Positions 8,458 to 16,944 of a stretch of DNA of 64,000 bases are shown piece after piece. The notes beneath the pieces are model-generated. The model worked only from the letters and a program-made list of their open reading frames with translations. It did not search any database and was not told where the DNA came from. Every line of letters begins with the position of its first letter. Within the stretch, counting starts at the first letter, position 1. Source of the stretch: Jatrophihabitans sp964252635 (GTDB lineage: Bacteria > Actinomycetota > Actinomycetes > Mycobacteriales > Jatrophihabitantaceae); assembly GCF_964252635.1 (NCBI RefSeq), contig NZ_CAXUNP010000002.1, positions 62,001-126,000 of the forward strand. The letters run 5' to 3'. The translations under genes and the position numbers were made by a program.

Positions 8458-9324
8458 ATGAGTGCCGAGGTCTCCCACCGCGCCAAGGTCTGGATGGGCG
8501 TCGCCGCCATCCCGATCATCCTCTACACCCTGCTGCCGATCGGTTGGATCCTGTCGCTGTCGCTCAAGACCGGGGCGACGGTCAACGACCGCGACTACAT
8601 CCCCAACAAGTGGTCCTGGGCGAGCTACAAGTACATCTTCACCGGCGGGGCCCACGACCTGTTCGTGCCGGCGCTCATCAACTCGATCGGCATCTGCCTC
8701 ATCGCCACGTTCATCTCGGTGATCCTGTCGGCGTTCTGCGCCTACGGCATCGCCCGGTTGGACTTCCCGGGCAAGAAGCTGGTGCTCAACGCGGCGCTGC
8801 TGACGGCGTTCTTCCCGTCCATCAGCATCGTGACGCCGCTGTTCAACCTGTGGCGCGAGATCGGGCTGTACAACACGTGGCCGGGTCTGATCATCCCGTA
8901 CCTGTCCCTGACCCTGCCGCTGTCGATCTGGACCATGACGGCGTTCTTCCGCCAGATCCCCTGGGAGATGGAGCAGGCGGCACAGGTCGACGGCGCGACG
9001 AGCTGGCAGGCGTTCCGCAAGGTCGTGTTCCCGCTGGCCGCTCCCGGCGTGTTCACCACGGCGATCATCGCCTTCTTCAACGCCTGGAACGACTTCGTGT
9101 TCGCGACCGGCCTGTCGTCCACGCCGGGCAAGGCCGGGCACTTCGACGGCGCCCAGACCGTGCCCGCGGTCCTGGGTACCTTCCAGGGCCCGTCCCAGTT
9201 CATCCCGCCGACGGGGTTCGTGGCGGCGGCCGCCGTGGTCGTCACCATCCCGGTCGTCGTCCTCGTCCTCGTCTTCCAGAAGCGCATCGTCGCCGGCCTC
9301 ACCGCCGGTGCAGTGAAGGGTTAG
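8458..9324 (+). CDS. sugB: ABC transporter permease (SugB-like)
   Basis: Second permease of the importer, MalG/UgpE type, 288 residues with about six membrane helices. The EAA motif EMEQAAQVDGATSWQAFRKVVFPLAAPG lies near residue 170-200. The ATG follows the sugA stop by one base, with a purine-rich ribosome site (GGCAGGGGAG) inside the end of sugA. It pairs with SugA to form the translocation pore. Confidence 0.92.
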   Translation: MSAEVSHRAKVWMGVAAIPIILYTLLPIGWILSLSLKTGATVNDRDYIPNKWSWASYKYIFTGGAHDLFVPALINSIGICLIATFISVILSAFCAYGIARLDFPGKKLVLNAALLTAFFPSISIVTPLFNLWREIGLYNTWPGLIIPYLSLTLPLSIWTMTAFFRQIPWEMEQAAQVDGATSWQAFRKVVFPLAAPGVFTTAIIAFFNAWNDFVFATGLSSTPGKAGHFDGAQTVPAVLGTFQGPSQFIPPTGFVAAAAVVVTIPVVVLVLVFQKRIVAGLTAGAVKG

Positions 9325-9333
9325 GGAGCACTC

Positions 9334-10590
9334 GTGTCGACCATCGAGATGAACCACATCACCAAGGTGTACGGCGACGGTTTCAAGGCCGTCACCGACG
9401 TCAACATCGACGTCGCCGACGGGGAGTTCCTGATCCTCGTCGGGCCGTCCGGATCCGGTAAGTCCACGCTGCTGCGGATGATCGTCGGGCTGGAGGACAT
9501 CACCAGCGGCGACCTGGTCATCGACGGCACCAGGATGAACGACCGCGCCCCACGTGACCGGAACCTGTCCATGGTGTTCCAGAACTACGCGCTGTACCCG
9601 CACCTGACCGTGTTCGAGAACATCGCCTTCCCGCTGCGGTTGAGCAAGAACAAGGTGCCCGAGTCGAAGATCAAGGAGATGGTGGGGGAGATCGCGGACT
9701 CCCTCGAACTCCGCGAACACCTCGACCGCAAGCCGGCGAACCTCTCCGGCGGCCAGCGGCAGCGCGTCGCCATGGGACGGGCGATCATCCGCTCGGCCAA
9801 CGGGTTCCTCTTCGACGAGCCGCTGTCCAACCTCGACGCCAAGCTGCGCGGGCAGATGCGCACCGAGATCGCGCGGCTGCAGCGCCGCCTGGGCATCACC
9901 ACCGTCTACGTCACCCACGACCAGACCGAGGCCATGACGCTCGGCGACCGGGTCGCGGTGCTGCGTCGTGGAGTGCTGCAGCAGGTGGCCAGCCCGCGCG
10001 AGCTCTACGAGCAGCCCGTCAACCTGTTCGTGGCCGGGTTCATCGGGTCCCCGCCGATGAACTTCCTGCCGGCGACCGTCGGCGACAACGTGCTCGAGAT
10101 GCCCTTCGTCAACCTGCCGCTGCCCGAGGCCGTCGGCAAGGCCAAGAACAAGGGCGACCTGGTCATCGTGGGCGTGCGACCCGAGGCCTTCGAGGACGCG
10201 AACCTCGTCGAGGAGGTGCACCGCCACGAGGGGGTCACGTTCACGGCCACCGTCGACGTCACCGAGTGGCTGGGCAACGAGAAGTACGCCTACCTGCCCT
10301 TCGAGCCGCACAAGGACGTGCAGCAGGCGCTGAACGAGCTGGACCGCGAGCTCGACGGCGAGGCCATGCGCACCCAGCTCGTGGTGTCGCTGGACGGTTC
10401 GAGCAAGATCCGGCAGGGCGACGACGCCGAGCTGTGGGTCAACCCGGACTCGATCCACGTCTTCGACGCCGAGTCGGGCGACAACCTGACCCGCGACGAG
10501 AGCAAGGCCCGCCAGATCGCCGACGAGTCCGAGGAGGACCGCAAGCGCGAGCTCGCCCGGGCCCAGGAGAAGGAGCCCCTCAAGGTCTGA
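9334..10590 (+). CDS. sugC: Sugar ABC transporter ATP-binding protein (SugC/MsmK type)
   Basis: ATPase that powers the SugAB permease. The GTG at 9334 is preceded by AGGGAG. The 418-residue protein has Walker A GPSGSGKST (K43), the LSGGQRQRVAMGRA signature, Walker B GFLFDEPLSNLDAKLR, the H-loop VTHDQTEAMTLGD and a C-terminal TOBE/MalK-like regulatory domain ending in a charged, helical tail. MsmK/UgpC-type ATPases often serve several sugar importers. It closes the four-gene operon. Confidence 0.94.
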   Translation: MSTIEMNHITKVYGDGFKAVTDVNIDVADGEFLILVGPSGSGKSTLLRMIVGLEDITSGDLVIDGTRMNDRAPRDRNLSMVFQNYALYPHLTVFENIAFPLRLSKNKVPESKIKEMVGEIADSLELREHLDRKPANLSGGQRQRVAMGRAIIRSANGFLFDEPLSNLDAKLRGQMRTEIARLQRRLGITTVYVTHDQTEAMTLGDRVAVLRRGVLQQVASPRELYEQPVNLFVAGFIGSPPMNFLPATVGDNVLEMPFVNLPLPEAVGKAKNKGDLVIVGVRPEAFEDANLVEEVHRHEGVTFTATVDVTEWLGNEKYAYLPFEPHKDVQQALNELDRELDGEAMRTQLVVSLDGSSKIRQGDDAELWVNPDSIHVFDAESGDNLTRDESKARQIADESEEDRKRELARAQEKEPLKV

Positions 10591-10758
10591 GCGCGGGAAC
10601 AAACGGGCCGCAGCCCGGGTTCAGTGAGCGATTGGATTTGCCAGGCCCGAACCTGGCAGACTGATCGATCGGGCCGCGAGGCCCGTCACCACCCGGCTGC
10701 GGTTCACCCTCGCCTTCCACGAGGGACCCGGGGCCAGACACACAAGGGAACCAGAGAC
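10591..10758 (+). promoter_or_regulatory. sugC-rpmE intergenic region with hairpins; candidate L31 leader
   Basis: No gene fits here. Three inverted repeats are visible: CGGGC/GCCCG just after sugC, TGCCAGG (10639-10645) with CCTGGCA (10652-10658), and CGGGCC (10670-10675) with GGCCCG (10680-10685) closing a GCGA tetraloop. A structured leader upstream of rpmE recalls the L31 leader motifs described in actinobacteria, but I cannot test the fit. AAGGGA near 10745 is the rpmE ribosome site. Confidence 0.35.
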
Positions 10759-10971
10759 ATGCGCGAAGGCATCCACCCCGAGTACGTGACCACCGAGGTC
10801 ACCTGCTCCTGCGGCAACACGTTCACCACCCGCAGCACGGCCAAGTCCGGCCAGCTGCGCGCCGAGGTGTGCTCGGCCTGCCACCCGTTCTACACGGGCA
10901 AGCAGAAGATCATGGACGTCGGCGGCCGCGTCGACAAGTTCGAGAAGCGCTACGGCAAGCGCGTCCGCTAA
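10759..10971 (+). CDS. rpmE: Ribosomal protein L31 (zinc-binding type)
   Basis: Large-subunit ribosomal protein of 70 residues, the normal length. Four cysteines (C16, C18, C38, C41) form the zinc site of the C+ type, so no zinc-free paralogue features are present. The start at ATG 10759 fits MREGIHPEYV, the typical beginning. It is followed by a long hairpin and prfA. Confidence 0.97.
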   Translation: MREGIHPEYVTTEVTCSCGNTFTTRSTAKSGQLRAEVCSACHPFYTGKQKIMDVGGRVDKFEKRYGKRVR

Positions 10972-11008
10972 TCCGCCTCCCCGGAACTCTTCTGTTGTTG
11001 TCGAGTGT

Positions 11009-11049
11009 GCTGGAACCCTCAGGTGACGTCGTTGCCTGAGGGTTCCAGC
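11009..11049 (+). terminator. 15-bp perfect hairpin between rpmE and prfA
   Basis: Bases 11009-11023 pair perfectly with 11035-11049 (core CTGGAACCCTCAGG), leaving an 11-nt loop TGACGTCGTTG. No T-tract follows, so it is either a U-less terminator for rpmE or an RNA element controlling prfA, whose best start (TTG 11032) and ribosome site AGGTGA lie in the loop and at the top of the left arm. Confidence 0.6.
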
Positions 11050-12120
11050 GTTAACCCGTCAGGGCGTCTCGCCGAGCTGCTCGCCGAGTACACCGACGTG
11101 GAGCGTCAGCTGGCCGACCCGGCTGTGCACGCCGACGCCGGCCGCGCGCGCACCCTGGGCCGCCGCTTCGCCGAACTGGCGCCGATCACGGCCGCGGCGG
11201 CCGAGCTCGAGACCGTCCGGGGCGACCTGGCCGCCGCCCGTGAGCTCGCCGCCGAGGATCCGTCGTTCGCAGCCGAGGTCGAGTCGCTGACCACCCGCAC
11301 CGGCCAGCTCGAGACACGGCTGACGCACCTGCTCGTCCCGAAGGATCCCAACGACGCCAAGGACGTGATCCTCGAGGTCAAGGCCGGCGAGGGCGGCGAC
11401 GAGTCGGCACTGTTCGCCGGCGACCTGCTGCGCATGTACCTGCGCTACGCCGAGCGGCAGGGCTGGGCCGTCGAGGTCCTCGACGAGGAGTCCACCGACC
11501 TGGGCGGCATCAAGTCGGTGACCGTCGCCGTCCGGTCCCGCAAGGTCGACAGCGCCGTGTGGGCGCATCTGAAGTACGAGGGCGGGGTGCACCGGGTGCA
11601 GCGCGTCCCGGCCACGGAGTCGCAGGGCCGCATCCACACGTCTGCCGCCGGAGTGGTCGCGCTGCCCGAGGCCGAGGAGGTCGACGTCGAGATCGACCCG
11701 AACGACCTGCGCATCGACGTCTACCGGTCCTCCGGCCCCGGCGGGCAGAGCGTGAACACCACCGACTCGGCGGTGCGGATCACCCACGTCCCCACCGGAA
11801 CCGTGGTCAGCATGCAGAACGAGAAGAGCCAGCTGCAGAACCGCGAGGCCGGCATGCGGGTGCTGCGCGCCCGGTTGCTGGCGGCCGCCCAGGAGGAGGC
11901 CGCGGCGGCGTCGTCCGACGCGCGTCGCTCCCAGGTGCGCACCGTCGACCGGTCCGAGCGGGTACGCACCTACAACTTCCCGGAGAACCGGATCAGCGAC
12001 CACCGCGTCGGGTTCAAGGCCTACAACCTGGACCAGGTCCTCGACGGTGCGCTGGACGACGTCATCGCCGCGCTGCAGCAGGCCGACACCGAGGCGTTGC
12101 TGGCCGGCTCCGGCTCATGA
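11032..12120 (+). CDS. prfA: Peptide chain release factor 1
   Basis: Recognises UAA/UAG stop codons and triggers peptide release. The stop-codon recognition motif PAT (in RVPATESQGRIHTS) and the GGQ catalytic motif (residues 237-239) are present. The start is uncertain: homologues begin near LAELLAEY, and the only usable upstream starts are TTG 11032 (AGGTGA five bases away), GTG 11023 and GTG 11005, the first two inside the hairpin. I use TTG 11032, giving 362 residues. Its end overlaps prmC, whose product methylates the GGQ glutamine, so the pair is functionally linked. Confidence 0.93.
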   Translation: MPEGSSVNPSGRLAELLAEYTDVERQLADPAVHADAGRARTLGRRFAELAPITAAAAELETVRGDLAAARELAAEDPSFAAEVESLTTRTGQLETRLTHLLVPKDPNDAKDVILEVKAGEGGDESALFAGDLLRMYLRYAERQGWAVEVLDEESTDLGGIKSVTVAVRSRKVDSAVWAHLKYEGGVHRVQRVPATESQGRIHTSAAGVVALPEAEEVDVEIDPNDLRIDVYRSSGPGGQSVNTTDSAVRITHVPTGTVVSMQNEKSQLQNREAGMRVLRARLLAAAQEEAAAASSDARRSQVRTVDRSERVRTYNFPENRISDHRVGFKAYNLDQVLDGALDDVIAALQQADTEALLAGSGS

Positions 12121-12956
12121 GCGTCGCGGCCCGGTCCCTGCTGGCCGAGGCCACCGAACGGCTGTCCGTCGCGGGCGTGGACAGCCCGCGCGTCGACGCC
12201 GAGCTGCTGCTGGCCGCCCTGCTCGACCGTCCCCGCGGCGCCCTGCTCACGCTCGACACCGTGCCGGACTCCGTCGCGCGGCGCTTCGACGAGTGGGTCA
12301 CCCGCCGGGTGCGCCGCGAGCCGTTGCAACACATCACCGGCCGCGCGCCCTTCCGCCACCTCGTGCTCGACGTCGGGCCCGGAGTGTTCGTCCCGCGGCC
12401 GGAGACCGAACTGCTGGTCGACGCGGTGCTGCCGCACCTGTCCGGGCTCGAGGCCCCGGTCGCCGTCGACCTGTGTGCCGGGTCGGGCGCGCTCGGCCTG
12501 GCGATCGCCGACGAGGTCCCGGCGGCCAGGGTGCTGGCCGTCGAGCGGTCCGGGGCGGCCGCCCGCTGGTTGACCGGCAACGCCGCCGGCACGTCGGTCC
12601 GGGTCCTGGTGGGCGACATCCGCGATCCCGAGCTGCTGCGGTCGATGGACGGTCGGGCCGACGCCGTGGTCTGCAACCCGCCTTACGTCCCGCTGCCTAC
12701 CGACGTCGCCCCCGAAGTGCTGGCCGACCCGGGGGACGCGGTCTTCGCCGGGGCGGACGGGCTCGACCTCATGTCGACGGTTGTCACGCGGGCGGCGGCG
12801 CTGCTGCGGCCCGGCGGGATCCTGGCCGTCGAGCACGACGACACCCAGGGCGAGGCGGTGCCCGGCCTGCTCGAGGCCGACGGCCGCTGGACCCGGATCG
12901 CCGACCACGACGACCTGACCGGACGCTCCCGCTACAGCACCGCCCGTCGCTCCTGA
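12117..12956 (+). CDS. prmC: Release factor glutamine methyltransferase
   Basis: SAM-dependent N5-methylation of the glutamine in the GGQ motif of release factors. The 279-residue protein has an N-terminal helical domain, motif I VDLCAGSGALGLAI and the NPPY catalytic motif at residues 187-190, which is diagnostic of glutamine/adenine amino-methyltransferases. ATG 12117 overlaps the prfA TGA (ATGA), coupling enzyme and substrate. Confidence 0.95.
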   Translation: MSVAARSLLAEATERLSVAGVDSPRVDAELLLAALLDRPRGALLTLDTVPDSVARRFDEWVTRRVRREPLQHITGRAPFRHLVLDVGPGVFVPRPETELLVDAVLPHLSGLEAPVAVDLCAGSGALGLAIADEVPAARVLAVERSGAAARWLTGNAAGTSVRVLVGDIRDPELLRSMDGRADAVVCNPPYVPLPTDVAPEVLADPGDAVFAGADGLDLMSTVVTRAAALLRPGGILAVEHDDTQGEAVPGLLEADGRWTRIADHDDLTGRSRYSTARRS

Positions 12957-13016
12957 CGCCTGCGTCAGCCTCCGGGCGGGCGAGCTGACGAACCGCGGAC
13001 AGGTGCGTGGGGCAAG

Positions 13017-13703
13017 ATGTCGGCCGTGGCCCTGTTCTTCGAGTGCGGCGATCCCGACGTCCGCGACGACGCCATCCAGACCGCCGCCCACAGCGTCGCG
13101 TCGGGCGAGCTCGTCGTGCTGCCGACCGACACCGTCTACGGGCTCGGCGCGGATGCCTTTGATGCCGTCGCCGTGAACGACCTCCTGACGGCCAAGGGAC
13201 GGGGCCGGGACATGCCCATTCCCGTCCTGGTCGGTTCCTGGACCACCATCGACGGGCTCGTGAGCGCCGTCGACGCGCGGATGCGGCTGCTGATCGAGGC
13301 GTTCTGGCCCGGCGGCCTCACCCTGGTCGTCCGGCACGCGCAGTCGCTCGCGTGGGACCTCGGCGACACCCACGGCACCGTGGCCGTGCGCATGCCCCTG
13401 CACCCCGTCGCCATCGAGCTGCTCGAGAAGACCGGGCCGATGGCCGTCTCGAGCGCCAACAAGTCGGGGCAGCCCCCGGCCCAGACCGCGGCCGAGGCCC
13501 GGGCCCAGCTCGGCGAGGACGTCGCGGTCTACCTCGAGGACGGCCCGGTGGCGGTCGGGGTCGCCTCCACCATCGTCGACGTCACCGGCCCCCAGCCCCG
13601 GGTGCTGCGCGCCGGCGGCGTCACCGAGAGCGCGTTGCGCGAGGTCGTCCCCGACATCATCGGCCTCGAACCGGCGCGGCCGACGCCCCGGCCGCGCCCA
13701 TGA
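13017..13703 (+). CDS. tsaC: L-threonylcarbamoyladenylate synthase
   Basis: Makes threonylcarbamoyl-AMP from threonine, bicarbonate and ATP for the t6A37 modification of ANN-decoding tRNAs. The 228-residue YrdC/Sua5 domain shows the LPTDTVYGLGADA start, the KGR segment, the FWPGGLTLV motif and MAVSSANKSGQPPA. It lacks the C-terminal Sua5 domain and ends in a Pro/Arg tail. Sixty bases separate it from prmC; its stop overlaps the wecA ATG. Confidence 0.92.
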   Translation: MSAVALFFECGDPDVRDDAIQTAAHSVASGELVVLPTDTVYGLGADAFDAVAVNDLLTAKGRGRDMPIPVLVGSWTTIDGLVSAVDARMRLLIEAFWPGGLTLVVRHAQSLAWDLGDTHGTVAVRMPLHPVAIELLEKTGPMAVSSANKSGQPPAQTAAEARAQLGEDVAVYLEDGPVAVGVASTIVDVTGPQPRVLRAGGVTESALREVVPDIIGLEPARPTPRPRP

Positions 13704-14908
13704 GGCATCCCAGCCTCGAGTACCTCCTGGTCGCCTGCGTCGCGGCCATCGCCAGCTTCGTGCTGACCCCGATCGCCAGACGGGTCGCGATCAAGATCGG
13801 CGCCGTGGCCAAGCCCCGCGACCGCGACGTGCACGCCGTCGCCATCCCGCGGATGGGCGGGGTGGCGATCTTCGCCGGGTTCGCCCTGGGCCTGTTCGTG
13901 GCCTCCCGGCTGCCCACGCTGGGGGAGGGGTTCAAGATCGGGCCGGAGATGCCCTGGGTGGTCGCGTCCGCCGCGATCATCTGCGGTATCGGGGTGCTCG
14001 ACGACATGTACGAACTGGACTCGCTGACCAAGCTCGCCGGGCAGGCGCTCGCCACCGGCCTGATGGTCACCAAGGGCGCGGTCCAGCTCGGCACCATCTA
14101 CCTGCCCGGGGTCGGCGGCGGGAGCACGTTCACCTTCGACCGCAACCTGGGCATCCCCGTCACCATCATCCTCACCCTGCTCACCATCAACGCGCTCAAC
14201 TTCATCGACGGGCTGGACGGGCTGGCCGCGGGCGTCAGCACGATCGCGGCCATCGCCTTCTTCGTCTTCGCCTACCACCTGGCCCAGGACGGGTTCACCG
14301 GGTCGGCGTCGCCGCCGACCCTGCTGGCCGCGGCCCTGGCCGGCACCTGCATCGGCTTCCTGCCGCACAACTTCTTCCCAGCCAAGATCTTCATGGGTGA
14401 CTCCGGGTCGATGATGGTGGGGCTGATCCTGTCGGCGTCGGCCACGACGGCCACCACCACCGTCGACCCCCAGGTCTTCAACAGCGCGCTCGGCACCCTG
14501 CCGCTGTACCTCCCGCTGATCATCCCGGCCGCGGTGCTCGCGCTGCCGTTCGTCGACCTGCTGCTCGCCGTGGTGCGCCGGGTCGCACGCGGCCGCTCGC
14601 CCTTCGCGCCCGACAAGCAGCACCTGCACCACCGCCTGCTCGAGATCGGCCACAGCCATCGCCGGGCCGTGCTCCTGCTCTACTTCTGGTCGGCGGTCGT
14701 GGCGTTCGCCGGGGTCGGGTTGTCCTTCGAGGGCAGCCAGTGGGTGGTGCTCTGGCTGCTCGTGACCCTGGTCGTCGTCGGCCTGCTCGTCTCGCTGGTC
14801 CCCACCGCGCGCCACCGGCGCACCCCGGGCCCCGCCGTGGCCGGGGCGACGCGCCACCGCGAACGCCTGAAGGCCCGCGAACCCAGCGGTCAGGGCGGCA
14901 AGCGCTGA
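13700..14908 (+). CDS. wecA: Undecaprenyl-phosphate GlcNAc-1-phosphate transferase
   Basis: Membrane glycosyl-1-phosphate transferase starting lipid-linked synthesis of the cell-wall linker or polysaccharides. The 402-residue protein has about ten membrane helices and the family motifs in order: LDD in the first cytoplasmic loop (GVLDDMYELDSLTKL), NFIDGLDGLAAG, FMGDSGSMMVG and the His-rich DKQHLHHRLLEIGHSH loop. Its place between tsaC and the atp operon is the same as mycobacterial wecA/rfe. The C-terminus is Arg/Lys-rich. The ATG overlaps the tsaC stop. Confidence 0.93.
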   Translation: MRHPSLEYLLVACVAAIASFVLTPIARRVAIKIGAVAKPRDRDVHAVAIPRMGGVAIFAGFALGLFVASRLPTLGEGFKIGPEMPWVVASAAIICGIGVLDDMYELDSLTKLAGQALATGLMVTKGAVQLGTIYLPGVGGGSTFTFDRNLGIPVTIILTLLTINALNFIDGLDGLAAGVSTIAAIAFFVFAYHLAQDGFTGSASPPTLLAAALAGTCIGFLPHNFFPAKIFMGDSGSMMVGLILSASATTATTTVDPQVFNSALGTLPLYLPLIIPAAVLALPFVDLLLAVVRRVARGRSPFAPDKQHLHHRLLEIGHSHRRAVLLLYFWSAVVAFAGVGLSFEGSQWVVLWLLVTLVVVGLLVSLVPTARHRRTPGPAVAGATRHRERLKAREPSGQGGKR

Positions 14909-14966
14909 CACCGGTCCGTCGGGCACGATTTTCGACGAGGGCCCATCGGTAGGTACGGTTTCAGGC

Positions 14967-15407
14967 ATGGTCGTCCGGGACACGCTGCAGCGGCACCTGA
15001 CGCCGCCGTCGGCGATGGGTCGCCGGGGCCCCGCCATGATCGCGGTGCGGGTGCGGTTGGTCGTGTTCGCCGTGCCCCTGGTGGTCGGGGCGCTCGCCTA
15101 CTACCTGCTCTCGGACAAGGCCGGCCGGGCGGCGCTGAGCTACGCCGGCGGCGTGGCCCTCACGGCGGCCCTGCTCATCGGCGGCCTGCTCGCCGTGCGC
15201 GCCGGTGCGGCGCTGTCGCCCTCCCTCGCGACGGTCATGGCGCTGAGCACCTACACCACGGTGGCCGCCGTCCTCATCGCGGTGCTCGCCGCGTCCGATC
15301 CGCACGTCCTGGACGCCCCCGCGTTCGCGCTCGGCCTGGTCGTCGGCGTGGTCGTCGGCGTCGCCCTGCAGATCCGCGATGCCCGCCCACCCGGCGCACG
15401 AGCCTGA
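14967..15407 (+). CDS. Small membrane protein upstream of ATP synthase (subunit I-like)
   Basis: A 146-residue protein with a basic N-terminus (about 25 residues) and four predicted membrane helices. Position between wecA and atpB, as with the mycobacterial Rv1303-type protein, suggests an ATP synthase accessory role such as c-ring assembly or Mg uptake, but no catalytic motif is seen. A TACGGT box at 14954-14959, seven bases before the ATG, implies a leaderless transcript and supports this start. Confidence 0.7.
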   Translation: MVVRDTLQRHLTPPSAMGRRGPAMIAVRVRLVVFAVPLVVGALAYYLLSDKAGRAALSYAGGVALTAALLIGGLLAVRAGAALSPSLATVMALSTYTTVAAVLIAVLAASDPHVLDAPAFALGLVVGVVVGVALQIRDARPPGARA

Positions 15408-15410
15408 GAA

Positions 15411-15425
15411 ATCACTTGTTAGAGT
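15411..15425 (+). promoter_or_regulatory. Extended -10 promoter for the atp operon
   Basis: TGTTAGAGT gives an extended -10 (TGN plus TAGAGT at 15420-15425), ten bases before the atpI ATG at 15436. No good -35 box is evident. It would drive atpI and the atp genes with a very short leader. Confidence 0.5.
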
Positions 15426-15435
15426 GCGGACGACA

Positions 15436-15735
15436 ATGACGAAGCAGGCATCACCCGGCACCACCGAGGGTGATCAGGACCCATGGGCGGCCTTCGGTTA
15501 TCTGGTGGCCGGCGTCGCGTTCTACGGTGTTCTGGGATGGCTTCTGGGTCTCTGGCTGCACGCCAGTTACCTCGTCCCGGTCGGCATCGTCGTCGGGATG
15601 TTCTTCAGCTTCTACATGATCTTCGCGCGGTACCGCTTCCGCGGTGACGACGACAGCCCGACCAGAACCCCGATCCACCACGATCATCCGACCGAACGAC
15701 GCGGTGATCGCGCAGACCGAGGAGAGATGCAGTGA
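15436..15735 (+). CDS. atpI: AtpZ/AtpI-family protein
   Basis: A 99-residue protein with two membrane helices (VAGVAFYGVLGWLLGLWL and PVGIVVGMFFSFYMIFARY) and a charged His/Asp-rich C-terminal tail, typical of the AtpZ/AtpI family encoded just before atpB. These proteins assist ATP synthase assembly or supply divalent cations. I take the ATG at 15436; an upstream in-frame start at 15379 would overlap the previous gene. The stop codon is the first part of intercistronic repeat copy B. Confidence 0.82.
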   Translation: MTKQASPGTTEGDQDPWAAFGYLVAGVAFYGVLGWLLGLWLHASYLVPVGIVVGMFFSFYMIFARYRFRGDDDSPTRTPIHHDHPTERRGDRADRGEMQ

Positions 15736-15796
15736 GCGACGCTTGCGGAGCGAGCCATGAGCGTGGCGGCTTGTCCGGCCCGAACGGAGTGAGGGC
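15732..15796 (+). repeat. Intercistronic repeat, copy B (atpI/atpB)
   Basis: Begins GTGAGCGACGCTTGCGGAG, where TGA is the atpI stop, and ends CCCGAACGGAGTGAGGG plus one base before the atpB GTG. The first block and the last 18 bases match copy C (62598-62662, reversed) almost base for base. The GGAG block can serve as the atpB ribosome site, seven bases from the GTG. Confidence 0.85.
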
Positions 15797-16597
15797 GTGA
15801 ATGTGCTGGCCGAGAGTTACCAGCCCCCGGACCCGGTCGACTTCTTCCTTCCGGACTTCACGGGGACGCACTGGGACCAGCACGGGTACCTCGCCGTCTA
15901 CACCAAGCCGGCGGCGTTGCTCCTGCTCGGTGCCATCCTGGCCTTCGCCTTCCTGTATTTGACCTCGCGCCGCGGGGAGGTCGTGCCGGGCAAGCGGCAG
16001 TATCTCGGTGAGTCCGCCTACAACCTGATCCGCGACGGCATGGGCCGTGACGTCATCGGCGCCGACTTCATGCGCTGGGTGCCCCTGCTGGTGTCGCTGT
16101 TCTTCTTCATCATCATCAACAACCTGTTCGGCATCGTGCCGTTCTTGCAGTTCCCGACGTTCTCGCGCGTCAACTACGCCTACGGGCTGGCCGCGCTGGT
16201 CTGGATCATCTTCAACGCGGTCGGGATCATCGACAAGGGCCCGCTGGGCTACCTCAAGCACGTCACGATCCCGTCGGGCGTGCCGTGGTACCTGATCTGG
16301 CTCGTGGCGCCGCTGGAATTCCTGTCCAACGTGATCGTCCGCCCGATCACCCTGTCGCTGCGACTGTTCGCCAACATGTTCGCCGGCCACCTGCTGATCA
16401 TCCTGTTCTCGACCGGCGGTGCCTTCCTGCTCCTGCACGCGTCGAACGGCGTGATCAACAAGCCCGCCGGCGTGCTCGCCTTCGCCCTGGGCGTCGCGAT
16501 CGGCTTCCTGGAGCTCATCGTGGCCACGCTCCAGGCCTACGTCTTCACCCTGCTCACCGCCAGCTACATCGCCGGTGCACAGGCCAAGGATCACTGA
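15797..16597 (+). CDS. atpB: ATP synthase Fo subunit a
   Basis: Proton-channel subunit of the Fo motor. The 266-residue membrane protein has the essential arginine (R189) in the SLRLFANMFAGHLL helix and a C-terminal helix with GFLELIVATLQAYVFTLL. The GTG at 15797 follows the ribosome-site-like end of repeat copy B. It is the first core gene of the operon atpB-E-F-H-A-G-D-C. Confidence 0.97.
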   Translation: MNVLAESYQPPDPVDFFLPDFTGTHWDQHGYLAVYTKPAALLLLGAILAFAFLYLTSRRGEVVPGKRQYLGESAYNLIRDGMGRDVIGADFMRWVPLLVSLFFFIIINNLFGIVPFLQFPTFSRVNYAYGLAALVWIIFNAVGIIDKGPLGYLKHVTIPSGVPWYLIWLVAPLEFLSNVIVRPITLSLRLFANMFAGHLLIILFSTGGAFLLLHASNGVINKPAGVLAFALGVAIGFLELIVATLQAYVFTLLTASYIAGAQAKDH

Positions 16598-16683
16598 CCC
16601 GCGCACCGCACGCCCCTGACTCACCCCAGCACGACGCACCACCGACCTCGGTCATCGGGACCGAAGAACGAGAGGAAACACAA

Positions 16684-16899
16684 ATGGCAATCGGCGGCAC
16701 GCTCAACATGGTTGGTTACGGCCTCGCCGCGATCGGCCCCGGTATCGGTGTAGGCATCGTCTTCGCCGCGTACATCAACGGCACCGCTCGCCAGCCGGAG
16801 CTGCAGAGCCGGCTGCAGACCATCGCCTTCCTGGGCTTCGCGCTGTCCGAGGCGCTCGCCATCATCGGTATTGCGCTGGCGTTCGTACTCAAACCCTGA
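16684..16899 (+). CDS. atpE: ATP synthase Fo subunit c
   Basis: A 71-residue hairpin of two membrane helices forming the proton-driven c-ring. The glycine-rich first helix (GYGLAAIGPGIGVGI) and the proton-carrying glutamate E56 in FALSEALAIIGIALAF are present, with the RQPE loop contacting gamma/epsilon. ATG 16684 has GAGAGGA upstream. Confidence 0.97.
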   Translation: MAIGGTLNMVGYGLAAIGPGIGVGIVFAAYINGTARQPELQSRLQTIAFLGFALSEALAIIGIALAFVLKP

Positions 16900-16944
16900 C
16901 GTGCGACCCAGCAACCCTGAACGACCCCGGATAGGAGCGTCCCG

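Noticed and set aside
8422..10602. 726-codon minus-strand frame opposite sugB/sugC
   Set aside because: Antisense shadow of two clear ABC transporter genes.
10639..10685. Paired hairpins before rpmE considered as a tRNA gene
   Set aside because: No T-loop GTTCGA, no acceptor pairing and the arms are only 6-7 bp; a leader structure is more likely.
11009..11049. Hairpin considered as part of a tRNA or riboswitch
   Set aside because: No cloverleaf, no conserved ligand-binding core; it is a single simple stem-loop.
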